The position numbers and the translations under genes were made by a program. Shown here in pieces: positions 23,606 to 32,377 of a stretch of DNA of 41,201 nucleotides. Each line of letters begins with the position of its first letter. Position 1 is the first letter of the stretch. Origin of the DNA: Fimenecus sp045593555 (lineage in GTDB: Bacteria; Bacillota; Clostridia; Oscillospirales; Acutalibacteraceae); NCBI GenBank assembly GCA_045593555.1, contig JAZNWU010000028.1:1-41201 (forward strand), given 5' to 3'. The notes under the pieces were generated by a model that had not been told where the DNA came from, searched no databases, and saw only the letters and a program-made list of their open reading frames with translations.

Positions 23606-24859
23606 TTATTCATACAAAGGATATTTTTTGCAGATTTCTGCAACACCATTAGTAATATACTCTTTCTGATTTTCAAAATCAGTTGCTGCAAGATAGATAA
23701 ATTCAGCAATCTTGTCCATATCTTCTACTTGGAGACCTCTTGTTGTAACTGCAGGAGTACCGATTCTTACACCACTTGTAACAAATGGCTTTTCAGGGTC
23801 ATTAGGAATAGCATTCTTGTTTGCTGTAATATGAACTTCATCAAGTCTGTGTTCAAGCTCTTTACCTGTAATACCAACTGAACGAAGGTCAACAAGCATA
23901 AGGTGATTATCTGTACCACCTGAAACAAGATTTATACCTCTCTTTGTAAGACCCTCTGCAAGAGCCTTTGCATTGTTAATAACTCTCTGCTGATAAGCCT
24001 TGAAATCATCACTTAATGCTTCACCAAAGCAAACAGCCTTACCTGCAATAATGTGCATTAAAGGGCCACCCTGTGTACCGGGGAAAATAGCCTTATTGAA
24101 CTGCATACCAAATTCTTCGTCTTTACAAAGAATGATACCGCCACGAGGACCACGAAGAGTCTTATGTGTTGTAGATGTAACAACATCTGCATATGGTACT
24201 GGTGATGGATGAAGCCCTGCTGCAACAAGACCAGCAATATGAGCCATATCAACCATAAAATATGCACCAACGCTGTGTGCGATGTTTGCCATTCTTTCAA
24301 AGTCAATAGTTCTTGGGTATGCAGATGCACCTGCTACGATAAGCTTTGGTTTACATTCCTTTGCCTTTGCTTCAAAAGCATCGTAATCGAGAAAACCGTT
24401 TTCGTCAACACCATAAGGTACGAAATTATAGTACTTACCTGACATATTAACAGGTGAGCCGTGAGTCAAATGACCACCTTCAGCAAGATTCATACCCATA
24501 ACTGTGTCACCCGGCTGAATAAGGGCAAAGTAAACTGCCATATTTGCCTGTGCACCTGAGTGAGGCTGAACATTAGCATAAGCAGCACCGAAAAGCTTCT
24601 TAAGTCTGTCACGAGCAATATCTTCTACAATATCAACGTGCTGACAGCCTCCGTAATATCTCTTTCCCGGATAGCCTTCAGCATATTTGTTTGTAAGAAC
24701 ACTGCCCATAGCAGCCATAACTGCAGGAGAAACGATGTTTTCACTTGCAATAAGCTCAAGATTTTCTCTCTGTCTTTTAAGTTCAAGACCCATTGCAGCT
24801 GCAACTTCGGGGTCAGTGTTATTTATAAATCCGATTGAATCAATTAAATTTTCAAACAT
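23606..24859 (-). CDS. glyA: Serine hydroxymethyltransferase
   Basis: This 417-residue pyridoxal-phosphate enzyme interconverts serine and glycine with transfer of a one-carbon unit to tetrahydrofolate. LELIASENIVSPAV, NKYAEGYPGKRYYGGC and the Gly-rich QPHSGAQANMAVY are all typical. The PLP lysine is Lys233 in TSTTHKTLRGPRGG. FPGTQGGPLMH and SGVRIGTPAVTTRG complete the motif series. It starts 18 bases after guaB and is followed by the hairpin in front of dapF. It supplies one-carbon units for purine synthesis, which fits its place behind guaB. Confidence 0.97.
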   Translation of the reverse strand: MFENLIDSIGFINNTDPEVAAAMGLELKRQRENLELIASENIVSPAVMAAMGSVLTNKYAEGYPGKRYYGGCQHVDIVEDIARDRLKKLFGAAYANVQPHSGAQANMAVYFALIQPGDTVMGMNLAEGGHLTHGSPVNMSGKYYNFVPYGVDENGFLDYDAFEAKAKECKPKLIVAGASAYPRTIDFERMANIAHSVGAYFMVDMAHIAGLVAAGLHPSPVPYADVVTSTTHKTLRGPRGGIILCKDEEFGMQFNKAIFPGTQGGPLMHIIAGKAVCFGEALSDDFKAYQQRVINNAKALAEGLTKRGINLVSGGTDNHLMLVDLRSVGITGKELEHRLDEVHITANKNAIPNDPEKPFVTSGVRIGTPAVTTRGLQVEDMDKIAEFIYLAATDFENQKEYITNGVAEICKKYPLYE

Positions 24860-24877
24860 ACCTTCAATTTCCTTAAA

Positions 24878-26338
24878 TTATATATTTCCTGAATAGTTAG
24901 GAGCTTCTTTTGTAATATAAACGTCGTGAGGATGACTTTCCTTAAGACCTGCATTTGTAATTCTGATGAATTTTGTCTTTGTCTTAAGGTCTTCAATTGT
25001 TGCACAGCCACAGTAACCCATACCTGCTTTAAGACCACCCATAAGCTGATAAATTGTTTCTGAAAGAAGTCCCTTGTAAGGAACACGACCTTCAACTCCT
25101 TCAGGAACGAGTTTTTTGTTGTTAGCCTGGAAGTATCTGTCTTTTGAACCGTTGTTCATAGCAGCAATACTACCCATACCACGATAAACCTTGAACTGAC
25201 GGCCTTGGTAGATTTCACTTTCACCAGGGGACTCTTCACAACCTGCAACAAGTGAACCAACCATTATAGCAGATGCACCTGCAGCAATAGCCTTAACGAT
25301 TTCGCCTGAATACTTGATGCCACCATCAGCGATAACTGTAATTCCATGTTTTGCTGCTTCGTTTGCTGAATCATAAACAGCAGTAATCTGTGGAACACCG
25401 ATACCTGCAACAACTCGAGTTGTACAGATAGAACCGGGTCCGATACCAACCTTAACGCAGTCTGCACCTGCATCAATAAGTGCCTTTGTAGCCTCAGCAG
25501 TAGCAATATTACCGCCGATAAGAGGAAGGTCAGGGTAAGCAGCCTTAACTTTAGCAACAGCATTTATGATACCGTGACTATGACCATGAGCAGAGTCAAG
25601 AGTAATCATATCAACACCTGCTTCAACAAGAGCAGCTACACGGTCAAGCACGTCAGCAGTTGCACCGACAGCAGCACCACAAAGAAGTCTGCCCATAGAA
25701 TCTCTTGCTGAATTTGGATATTTAACTGCTTTTTCAATATCCTTAATTGTGATAAGACCTTTAAGGAAGCCTTTTTCATCAACCAACGGAAGTTTTTCAA
25801 TCTTATGTTTCATAAGAATTTTCTTTGCTTCGTCGTGATTTGTGCCAACAGGAGCAGTAACAAGACCTTCACTTGTCATAAAGTCCTTGATTTTACCACT
25901 ATAATCAGCAATAAATCTCATATCACGGTTTGTAAGAATACCAACAAGCTTACCGTTTTCGTCACATACAGGAACACCTGAAATCTTATAACGATGCATA
26001 AGATTGTCAGCTTCCTGAACTGTATTATCAGGAGATAAGAAAAATGGGTTATTGATAACGCCGTTTTCACTTCTCTTAACCTTATCAACCTGTGCCTTCT
26101 GAGCTTCGATTGACATATTCTTATGAATGATACCGATACCACCTTCACGAGCAATAGCAATAGCCATATTACTTTCAGTAACAGTATCCATCGCAGCAGT
26201 GAGAACAGGTGTGTTTAACTTAATTGTTTTTGTAAGCTGAGTTGAAATATCAACATCACTTGGAAGAACGTCACTTTCTGCAGGAATGAGAAGTACGTCA
26301 TCAAAGGTAAGACCTTCTTTTACAAACTTGTCTGTCAT
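24878..26338 (-). CDS. guaB: IMP dehydrogenase
   Basis: This 486-residue enzyme oxidises IMP to XMP with NAD, the committing step to guanine nucleotides. The N-terminus LTFDDVLLIPAESDVLP is diagnostic. Two CBS domains (about residues 95-205) are inserted in the TIM barrel, with VPVCDENGKLVGILTNRDM and LPLVDEKGFLKGLITIKD. The catalytic Cys305 lies in GIGPGSICTTRVVAG, and the flap contains EGVEGRVPYKG. GAAGGAG stands 8 bases before the ATG. It begins only 36 bases after the hom-lysC terminator. A -10-like TATAAT (26372-26367) lies there, so its promoter probably overlaps that terminator. It leads guaB-glyA-dapF-dapL. Confidence 0.97.
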   Translation of the reverse strand: MTDKFVKEGLTFDDVLLIPAESDVLPSDVDISTQLTKTIKLNTPVLTAAMDTVTESNMAIAIAREGGIGIIHKNMSIEAQKAQVDKVKRSENGVINNPFFLSPDNTVQEADNLMHRYKISGVPVCDENGKLVGILTNRDMRFIADYSGKIKDFMTSEGLVTAPVGTNHDEAKKILMKHKIEKLPLVDEKGFLKGLITIKDIEKAVKYPNSARDSMGRLLCGAAVGATADVLDRVAALVEAGVDMITLDSAHGHSHGIINAVAKVKAAYPDLPLIGGNIATAEATKALIDAGADCVKVGIGPGSICTTRVVAGIGVPQITAVYDSANEAAKHGITVIADGGIKYSGEIVKAIAAGASAIMVGSLVAGCEESPGESEIYQGRQFKVYRGMGSIAAMNNGSKDRYFQANNKKLVPEGVEGRVPYKGLLSETIYQLMGGLKAGMGYCGCATIEDLKTKTKFIRITNAGLKESHPHDVYITKEAPNYSGNI

Positions 26339-26374
26339 AATTTATATCTCCTTCACATTAAAACTCATTATAAG

Positions 26375-26404
26375 AAAAGAGAAACCGTTTAAAGTTTCTC
26401 TTTT
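26375..26404 (-). terminator. Terminator of hom-lysC
   Basis: AAAAGAGAAAC (26375-26385) and GTTTCTCTTTT (26394-26404) form an 11-base-pair stem 8 bases after the lysC stop, with a U run on the minus strand. The adjacent TATAAT at 26372-26367 may start guaB transcription. Confidence 0.8.
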
Positions 26405-26412
26405 AGACACAA

Positions 26413-27621
26413 TTACTCCGCAGGGAAGAATGCCTTGTGAATTGCACTGACTGCACGGTCAGCATCTTCAAGGTTGATAAGAACTGAAATTTTAATTTCG
26501 CTTGTAGCAATCATATCGATGTTGATGTCGCGCTCGTAGAGAGCCTCAAACATTTTTGAAGCTGTTCCCGGATGAGATTCCATACCTGCACCAACAATTG
26601 AGATTTTAGCAACCGATGTATCACAGATAATGTCCTTATCTTCAATATCAAACACATTCTTTACACATTCAAGGGTTTCTTCAGCATTGCTCTTTGAAAC
26701 TGTGAATGTAATGTCCTTTGTGCTGTCACGACCAACAGACTGTAAAATAATATCAACATTTATCTTGTGCTTTGCGAGAACATCGAAAAGCTTAAAAGCA
26801 ACACCAGGTGTGTTTGGAATTTTTGTAACTGAAATACGTGCTACGTCAGTATCTTTTGTAACACCTCTGATAAGCATTTTTTCCATTTTGGTAACCTCCT
26901 TAACAATTGTACCGGGAACTCTCTTAAGACTTGAGAGAACTTCTAACTCAACATTATACTTTTTAGCCATTTCAACAGAACGGTTGTTTAAAACCTGTGC
27001 ACCAAGAGTTGCAAGCTCAAGCATTTCATCATAAGTGATTTCCTGAAGCTTTTTAGCATTGTCAACCTTTCTTGGGTCTGCTGTGTAAACACCTTCCACG
27101 TCTGTGAAAATCTGACAACGGTCAGCACGAAGGGCAGCAGCAATAGCAACGGCACTTGTATCTGAACCACCACGACCAAGAGTCGTAAGGTCATCATATT
27201 TATTGATACCCTGGAAACCTGCTACAACAACAATGTTATGACGGTCAATTTCTGAACGAAGTCTGTCCGCTTTAACATTCTTGATTCTTGCTGTACCATA
27301 AGCAGAACTTGTGTTAAAGCCAGCCTGCCAACCAAGAAGTGAAACTGCAGGACAACCTAACTTTTCAATAGCCATTGCAAGAAGTGCTATTGAAATCTGT
27401 TCACCGGACGCCATAAGCATATCCATTTCTCTTTTTGATGGCTTTGAATTAATTTCATAAGCTTTTTCAATTAAGTCATCAGTTGTGTCACCCTGTGCTG
27501 AAACTACAACAACTACATCATTACCTGCACGATAAGTGTCAGTAACAATCTGGGCAACATTCATAACTCTTTCGGCGTCGCGAACACTTGAACCGCCGAA
27601 TTTCTGAACTATAAGTCCCAT
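26413..27621 (-). CDS. lysC: Aspartate kinase
   Basis: This 402-residue kinase phosphorylates aspartate, the first step to lysine, diaminopimelate, threonine and methionine. VQKFGGSSVRD opens the kinase domain, FQGINKYDDLTTLGRGGSDTS is the substrate/ATP segment (in the middle), and TDVEGVYTADPR follows. Two C-terminal ACT domains (residues about 265-402, starting RISVTKIPNTPGVAF and SIVGAGMESHPG) indicate feedback control by lysine and/or threonine. It starts 33 bases after hom on the same strand, so aspartate kinase and homoserine dehydrogenase are separate proteins of one operon, not a fusion. I see no lysine riboswitch ahead of it. Confidence 0.96.
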   Translation of the reverse strand: MGLIVQKFGGSSVRDAERVMNVAQIVTDTYRAGNDVVVVVSAQGDTTDDLIEKAYEINSKPSKREMDMLMASGEQISIALLAMAIEKLGCPAVSLLGWQAGFNTSSAYGTARIKNVKADRLRSEIDRHNIVVVAGFQGINKYDDLTTLGRGGSDTSAVAIAAALRADRCQIFTDVEGVYTADPRKVDNAKKLQEITYDEMLELATLGAQVLNNRSVEMAKKYNVELEVLSSLKRVPGTIVKEVTKMEKMLIRGVTKDTDVARISVTKIPNTPGVAFKLFDVLAKHKINVDIILQSVGRDSTKDITFTVSKSNAEETLECVKNVFDIEDKDIICDTSVAKISIVGAGMESHPGTASKMFEALYERDINIDMIATSEIKISVLINLEDADRAVSAIHKAFFPAE

Positions 27622-27654
27622 ATATGTCCTCCTAAATGGAATAAATACTATTTA

Positions 27655-28893
27655 TTAATAATCAGTAACTCTGATAAGAGATTTTATACTGATTGAAGAA
27701 ATACTGTTAAGCTTTTCTGTAAGTTCTTTTTCTGCCATAGCAGATGTTACAAAAGCAAGTTCGTTTGACTTGCAGCCTGCAAATTCAAGCACCTGAACTT
27801 TACCGATTGTCGCAACAACATCCTGTAAAGCATTTGCCTTATCTGTAACCTCAGCACGGATATAAAGAGGATTAACCGCTGATTTATAATCAACAACGTA
27901 ATTTTCCTCTGCTTCACCCCAGCCGAGAGGTTTCTTCCTGTCCATATTTCTTGCACAGTCAATAACGTCAGCAACAACTGCAGAAGCAGTAGGCAACTTG
28001 CCTGCACCCTTACCGTAGAATACAACATCGCCTGTTGCGTCACCACGAACAAGAATTGCATTGAAAACATCGTTAACTGATGCTAACTGACTACCATCCA
28101 TAACGATTGCAGGAGAAACGATTGCAAAAATCTTTCCGTCATCCATTCTCTTTGCACGACCAAGAAGTTTGATTACACCACCAAACGCACCGATATATGC
28201 AACATCATCCAAAGTGATTCTTGTAATGCCTTCTGTATAAACAGAATCAGGATAAACGTGTTTGCCAAAGCAGAGAGATGCAAGAATACAGATTTTTCTG
28301 CAAGCATCGTGACCTTCAACGTCAGCTGTCGGGTCTTTTTCTGCATAGCCATTATCTTGTGCAAGTTTTAATGCATCTTCAAAACTCATATTCTTTTCAA
28401 TCATCATTGTAAGAATAAAGTTTGTTGTACCGTTAAGGATACCTGCGATTTCATCAATTTCATTTGCTGCAAGGCACTGTGAAATAGGACGGATAATCGG
28501 AATACCACCACCAACAGATGCCTCAAACAAAAAATTAACATTATTCTCTGCAGCGAACTGTAAAAGTTCACAGCCCTTTGCTGCAACAAGTTCCTTGTTT
28601 GATGTTACGACACTCTTACCTGCTTTAAGACATGATGAAACAAATTCATAAGCAGGATGAAGTCCACCCATAGTTTCAACTACAACCTTAACATCGTCAT
28701 CATTAAGAATTATGTTAAAATCCTTTATCATTTTATCCTCGTGAGGGTCTCCGGGGAAATCCCTTAAATCGAGAATATATTTAACTTCCATTTCTTTTTG
28801 TGTGCTTCTTTTTACGATACTATCGTGGTTTTTTGTAAGCACTTCAACTACACCTGAACCAACTGTACCGTAACCCATTACTGCAACATACAT
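27655..28893 (-). CDS. hom: Homoserine dehydrogenase
   Basis: This 412-residue enzyme reduces aspartate semialdehyde to homoserine, for threonine and methionine. The Rossmann loop VMGYGTVGSGVVEVL is at the N-terminus. TSNKELVAAKG, the catalytic-domain GILNGTTNFILTMM, and KDPTADVEGHDACRK follow. A C-terminal ACT domain (about residues 335-412) suggests threonine feedback. The ATG at 28893 has AAGGA 12 bases upstream, a wide spacing; no closer in-frame start exists because a stop codon precedes it. It leads hom-lysC from an extended -10 promoter with a roughly 70-base leader that holds a small hairpin. Confidence 0.96.
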   Translation of the reverse strand: MYVAVMGYGTVGSGVVEVLTKNHDSIVKRSTQKEMEVKYILDLRDFPGDPHEDKMIKDFNIILNDDDVKVVVETMGGLHPAYEFVSSCLKAGKSVVTSNKELVAAKGCELLQFAAENNVNFLFEASVGGGIPIIRPISQCLAANEIDEIAGILNGTTNFILTMMIEKNMSFEDALKLAQDNGYAEKDPTADVEGHDACRKICILASLCFGKHVYPDSVYTEGITRITLDDVAYIGAFGGVIKLLGRAKRMDDGKIFAIVSPAIVMDGSQLASVNDVFNAILVRGDATGDVVFYGKGAGKLPTASAVVADVIDCARNMDRKKPLGWGEAEENYVVDYKSAVNPLYIRAEVTDKANALQDVVATIGKVQVLEFAGCKSNELAFVTSAMAEKELTEKLNSISSISIKSLIRVTDY

Positions 28894-28912
28894 TACAAAT
28901 TCACATCCTTAC

Positions 28913-28929
28913 CGCCGATACATTCGGCG
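28913..28929 (-). promoter_or_regulatory. hom: Small hairpin in the hom leader
   Basis: CGCCGA and TCGGCG are 6-base arms around a 5-base loop. The hairpin ends 2 bases before the AAGGA ribosome binding site and is preceded by a U run on the minus strand. It is too small to be a riboswitch; it may merely stabilise the leader. Confidence 0.4.
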
Positions 28930-28969
28930 AAAAAAAGGTATAATCAAGCATTTTAAAATACTTTTACAT

Positions 28970-28998
28970 ATTCTATCACAATTATTATTATTTATAAA
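28970..28998 (-). promoter_or_regulatory. hom: Promoter of hom-lysC
   Basis: On the minus strand an extended -10, TG-A-TAGAAT (core 28975-28970), is preceded at 17 bases by TTTATA (28998-28993), a weak -35 as expected for an extended -10 promoter. Confidence 0.5.
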
Positions 28999-29073
28999 GG
29001 GGTAATATACAATATTTTTACATCATTTTTTTTAATATTTTTAGAAAAAATTACATAAAATTGAACTTTTTAA

Positions 29074-29102
29074 TTGATACTTGAGAAAAAATAGTTTATT
29101 AT
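29074..29102 (+). promoter_or_regulatory. Promoter of the AI-2E-type permease gene
   Basis: TTGATA (29074-29079), a 17-base spacer and TATTAT (29097-29102) lie 31 bases before the ATG at 29134. Confidence 0.7.
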
Positions 29103-29133
29103 ATTAATATTACAAATATTTCGGAGAAAATTT

Positions 29134-30285
29134 ATGACAGGAATTGAAAAGAAAAAAAGTTTTATAATCAATACAGTTTATGCGGCAATTCTTATTGCTC
29201 TTTTTTATCTGTTTTTTAAATATGCACTTGGAACAGTATTCCCTATTATCTGTTCATTAATAATTGCAATGATTTTGCAGAAACCTGTAAATTTCCTTTG
29301 CAAGAAGACGCCGTTAAAAAGGGGAATTATCTCAACACTCCTTGTTCTTTTAAGTTTCCTTTTAGTGCTTTTTGTCTTTGGACTCATAATCTTTTGGTTA
29401 GGTTCGGAATTTAAAGGTTTTTTCCGTTACATTATGATTCAGCTTGAGGATATTCCGGCACTTATAGAGGATATCAAAGGATATCTTGCAAACATTCTTG
29501 CTCTTTTACCTGAAAAAGCAGAGATTGCTGCAATCAACTTTATCAACGAAAAATTAGACACATTAACTACTGCCCCCGAAATGGTATTTCCGGAATCATC
29601 AGAATTTGACTTTTCATTTCTCTCAACACCACTTTTAGGCATCTGGAATACTGCAAAGCAAATCCCGACAACACTTGTTTCAATTGTTATTGCCATTGTT
29701 TCATGTTGTTTTATGACATCCGACTTCAAATCCGTTAAAAACCTTGTATTAGGTTTCTTCAGTATTGAAACAAGAGAAAAGATTATAAGAGCAAAAAGAC
29801 TTCTTATTCCTTCACTTGGAAAAATGATAAAGGCTTATGCAATTATTATTACCATCACTTTCTGCGAGTTAGCATTAGGCTTATCTATTTTAAGTCTTTT
29901 CAAGATATACAACGGTAGCTACATCTTTGTCATTGCTGCTCTTACTGCGATTATTGACATTGTTCCTGTTTTGGGTACAGGTACAGTGCTTATTCCTTGG
30001 GCATTATACAACCTTATTTCAGGAAACTATTCATTTGCAATCGGATTACTCATAATATACGCTTGTATTACTGTTATCCGTCAGGTTATTGAACCTAAAC
30101 TTGTAGCAGCACAATTGGGTATTCCTGCATTTTTGACTATCGTTTCAATGTTTATCGGTTCACAGATTTTTGGTGTGATTGGAATTTTTATTCTCCCTAT
30201 TACCATAGTTATGCTTAAGCTTTTAAATGACGAAGGAATTATAAATATTCTCCACAAAGTTGAAGAAACGGAGGATGCTGAATGA
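29134..30285 (+). CDS. AI-2E family transporter, YtvI-like membrane protein
   Basis: This 383-residue integral membrane protein has about eight hydrophobic segments. It starts with a TM pair near residues 10-50 and ends with the conserved block DIVPVLGTGTVLIPWAL, then VIEPKLVAAQLG and GVIGIFILPI, typical of the AI-2E/PerM (UPF0118) family. A soluble stretch of about 80 residues lies between TM3 and TM4, as in this family. Length and block order resemble sporulation protein YtvI, but exporters of other solutes share them, so the substrate is not assigned. CGGAG lies 8 bases before the ATG. It overlaps the next gene by 4 bases (ATGA), so the two are coupled. Confidence 0.85.
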   Translation: MTGIEKKKSFIINTVYAAILIALFYLFFKYALGTVFPIICSLIIAMILQKPVNFLCKKTPLKRGIISTLLVLLSFLLVLFVFGLIIFWLGSEFKGFFRYIMIQLEDIPALIEDIKGYLANILALLPEKAEIAAINFINEKLDTLTTAPEMVFPESSEFDFSFLSTPLLGIWNTAKQIPTTLVSIVIAIVSCCFMTSDFKSVKNLVLGFFSIETREKIIRAKRLLIPSLGKMIKAYAIIITITFCELALGLSILSLFKIYNGSYIFVIAALTAIIDIVPVLGTGTVLIPWALYNLISGNYSFAIGLLIIYACITVIRQVIEPKLVAAQLGIPAFLTIVSMFIGSQIFGVIGIFILPITIVMLKLLNDEGIINILHKVEETEDAE

Positions 30286-31001
30286 TTGATATTCACAGCC
30301 ATGTGCTGTTTGATATGGATGATGGTGCAGATAATCTTGATACCTCAATTGAGTTGTGTCGTGATTCTTATATGAATGGTTGCGACTCTTTAGTACTTAC
30401 CCCTCACTTCTTTGAATACAGTTATCTTGAAGATTTTATTGAAGAACGTGATATGAGAATCACATTACTTCGTGAGGCATTGGAAAAGGAAAACATACCA
30501 TTGGAGGTACTTCCCGGAGCAGAGCTTTTTCTGTCAGACAGAGTTTTTGGTGCAGATAATCTTGATGAGCTTACCATCAACGGTACAAAATACATGCTTT
30601 GTGAAATGTCTTTAAATCCATTTGACACACGCAATGTTATTCGTTGGTTTGATGAACTCATTGACAGAAGCTATGTCCCTGTTCTTGCACATCCCGAAAG
30701 GTATTATGAGTTTCATCAGAATTATAACCTTATTGATGAAATTCTTGACCGTGGTGTCATTTTCCAGGTAAATCTTGACAGTCTTATTGGTGAAAACGGT
30801 CCCTTGGCACAAGGAATGGCAATTGACATGGTTCGCAGAGGTATCGCACCTTTAATTGCAAGTGACGCTCACGACCTTGATTATCGTCATACACGACTTG
30901 TAGAAAAACTCAACGAACTTCCTGATGAAATTACAGAAAAACATGTTGAGCAATGTCTTATTAAAAATCCTAAAAAAATCATTACAAATCAAGATATATA
31001 A
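30282..31001 (+). CDS. CpsB/YwqE-type PHP-domain phosphatase
   Basis: This 239-residue enzyme is of the PHP metal-dependent phosphatase family that, in capsule clusters, removes phosphate from tyrosine-phosphorylated kinases. Metal ligands are visible: DIHSH at residues 3-7, DDGA, LTPHF, GAELFLS, AHPERY and the C-terminal ASDAHD. Length agrees with CpsB/CapC. The start overlaps the permease stop by 4 bases. There is no tyrosine kinase or capsule gene next to it in this window, so its substrate protein must be elsewhere or the role differs. It ends just before a strong bidirectional terminator. Confidence 0.88.
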   Translation: MIDIHSHVLFDMDDGADNLDTSIELCRDSYMNGCDSLVLTPHFFEYSYLEDFIEERDMRITLLREALEKENIPLEVLPGAELFLSDRVFGADNLDELTINGTKYMLCEMSLNPFDTRNVIRWFDELIDRSYVPVLAHPERYYEFHQNYNLIDEILDRGVIFQVNLDSLIGENGPLAQGMAIDMVRRGIAPLIASDAHDLDYRHTRLVEKLNELPDEITEKHVEQCLIKNPKKIITNQDI

Positions 31002-31004
31002 AAA

Positions 31005-31033
31005 TAACGGCGGTTCAAACTGAACTGCCGTTA
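31005..31033. terminator. Terminator after the PHP phosphatase
   Basis: TAACGGCGGTTCA (31005-31017) and TGAACTGCCGTTA (31021-31033) form a 13-base stem with one mismatch, followed by ATCTTTTTTTATTTTT. It also faces the end of the converging dockerin gene, with an A-rich left flank. Confidence 0.9.
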
Positions 31034-31047
31034 ATCTTTTTTTATTT

Positions 31048-31383
31048 TTAACTGTTGATAATGTCATCCCAAGAAATACTGTCATCATCTTCATCATCGT
31101 TTGGTTTTGTTGTTAATTCTTCTTCAGGAATCAATCCTGCAACAACCTGTAAAATCTTACGAGCATCAATTGCAGAAACTTTACCGTCTTTATTATAGTC
31201 AGCCTTCTTTTTCTGTTCTGCTGTAAGAGTTCTTGTACCTGCTGCTGCTTGTAACACGTAAAGAGCGTCTGATGCTTTAACCATACCATCTCCGTTTACA
31301 TCACCAAGCTTTGCTGCGAAAGCAACTATTGAAAGAGAAAGTACCATAACAGCAACTAAAACTAATGAAATGAATTTTTTCAT
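31048..31383 (-). CDS. Dockerin-only small secreted protein
   Basis: This 111-residue protein is a signal peptide (residues 1-23, ending AFAA) followed by a single dockerin type I module: GDVNGDGMVKASDALYVLQ and DYNKDGKVSAIDARKILQ, each a calcium loop with the helix ending in AAG or VAGL. An acidic tail follows (NDDEDDDSISWDD). No catalytic domain is present, so it can only be a binding or blocking partner for a cohesin, or a calcium-binding extracellular peptide. AAGGAG lies 10 bases before the ATG. It has its own strong promoter and lies between converging terminators. It resembles the dockerin of the protein at 20431-21342. Confidence 0.85.
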   Translation of the reverse strand: MKKFISLVLVAVMVLSLSIVAFAAKLGDVNGDGMVKASDALYVLQAAAGTRTLTAEQKKKADYNKDGKVSAIDARKILQVVAGLIPEEELTTKPNDDEDDDSISWDDIINS

Positions 31384-31415
31384 CTATATATCTCCTTTTA
31401 ATAATCTACATCTTA

Positions 31416-31444
31416 ATTAAAACATATTATAAGACATTTGTCAA
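31416..31444 (-). promoter_or_regulatory. Promoter of the dockerin-only protein gene
   Basis: On the minus strand a perfect TTGACA (31444-31439), a 17-base spacer and TTTAAT (31421-31416) lie 33 bases before the ATG. It lies within the short space after the esterase gene, which has no terminator of its own, so read-through from the rny operon is possible. Confidence 0.7.
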
Positions 31445-31466
31445 GAAAGCAGATTTTTAACTATAA

Positions 31467-32363
31467 TTACTTAATTTTGCTTTTAAAGAAATTTGAAATC
31501 TCTTCATTTGCCTCGTCACCATAAACAGAAAACGGGTCAACCACATTAAAAACATGCTGAAGATTTTTACCCTTTAGTTTATCTGTAAAGTCACGAAAAC
31601 AATACTCCACACCAAGATTGTCAAAAATTTTCTTTAATTTATATGCCTGTGCTCTTAAAAAGTCACCTGATGCAGTAAGAATATAAAAAGGCGGAAATTG
31701 CTTTGTTGCAATTTTATTCACATCAAGATATTTTCTGTATGGACTCTTACGGTAATTTTTACCAAGTAAAACAGGTACATTTACATTCATAATGAAATTC
31801 GGACTTAACAAATCTACTGCCGGACAGATAGCTGCAACAGCTTTAAAATTATATCCTATGTAATCGACACCAAAATCTTTTTGCATATCCTTATTAAGAT
31901 TTACTGCAGTTGTTACACAAGCAAAATGACCACCTGCAGAATCACCTGCAAGAAAAATATTATCCATATCTGCAGGGTAGTCTTTAAGATTATTGCCAAG
32001 CCATTTAAGTGCTGCAAAAATATCACGAATCTGGTCATCAAAAAAAACATCACCTGCAAGACGATAGTTTATTGATGCCACAAGGAAACCCTTCTGTGCA
32101 TGCTTCAGACAAAAATACTTGTTTATTTCCTTATATCCATACATCCATCCACCACCGTGAATATCAATTATAACAGGAAGCTTTTCTGTTGTGCCTTGTG
32201 GATAATATATATCAAGAAGATGTGCTTTTTCTCCGTCATCTATATATGGAATATCCAAAAACTGTTCTAATCCTTTGGGTTCAGTTTGTGATGCAATTCT
32301 TTTAGCATCACTCTTTGCTGTATTTTCCCAATTTTTATCAAGAATAGGTTTAAAAATGTACAT
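31467..32363 (-). CDS. Alpha/beta hydrolase, carboxylesterase-like
   Basis: This 298-residue serine esterase has HGGGW (residues 69-73) as oxyanion hole, the nucleophile elbow GDSAGG (Ser142), a likely Asp in SGDFLRAQA and the His of LQHVFNVV near the C-terminus. The N-terminal part begins MYIFKP and has no signal peptide. The ATG at 32363 is preferred over the GTG 6 bases upstream because AAGGAG lies 7 bases before it. The gene begins 14 bases after the TIM-barrel gene, so it is the last gene of the run that starts with rny. It is only distantly similar to the esterase at 2297, sharing little beyond the motifs. The substrate is unknown; feruloyl or acetyl esters are possible. Confidence 0.85.
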   Translation of the reverse strand: MYIFKPILDKNWENTAKSDAKRIASQTEPKGLEQFLDIPYIDDGEKAHLLDIYYPQGTTEKLPVIIDIHGGGWMYGYKEINKYFCLKHAQKGFLVASINYRLAGDVFFDDQIRDIFAALKWLGNNLKDYPADMDNIFLAGDSAGGHFACVTTAVNLNKDMQKDFGVDYIGYNFKAVAAICPAVDLLSPNFIMNVNVPVLLGKNYRKSPYRKYLDVNKIATKQFPPFYILTASGDFLRAQAYKLKKIFDNLGVEYCFRDFTDKLKGKNLQHVFNVVDPFSVYGDEANEEISNFFKSKIK

Positions 32364-32377
32364 ACTCACGCTCCTTT

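Noticed and set aside
26630..27034. 134-codon open frame antisense to lysC
   Set aside because: It overlaps the ACT and kinase domains of an intact aspartate kinase, has low-complexity Ser/Thr/Phe composition, and shows no start signals.
28894..29133. Lysine riboswitch or T-box leader for hom-lysC
   Set aside because: The leader is only about 70 bases and has one 6-base-pair hairpin; no specifier, antiterminator or aptamer-like structure is visible.
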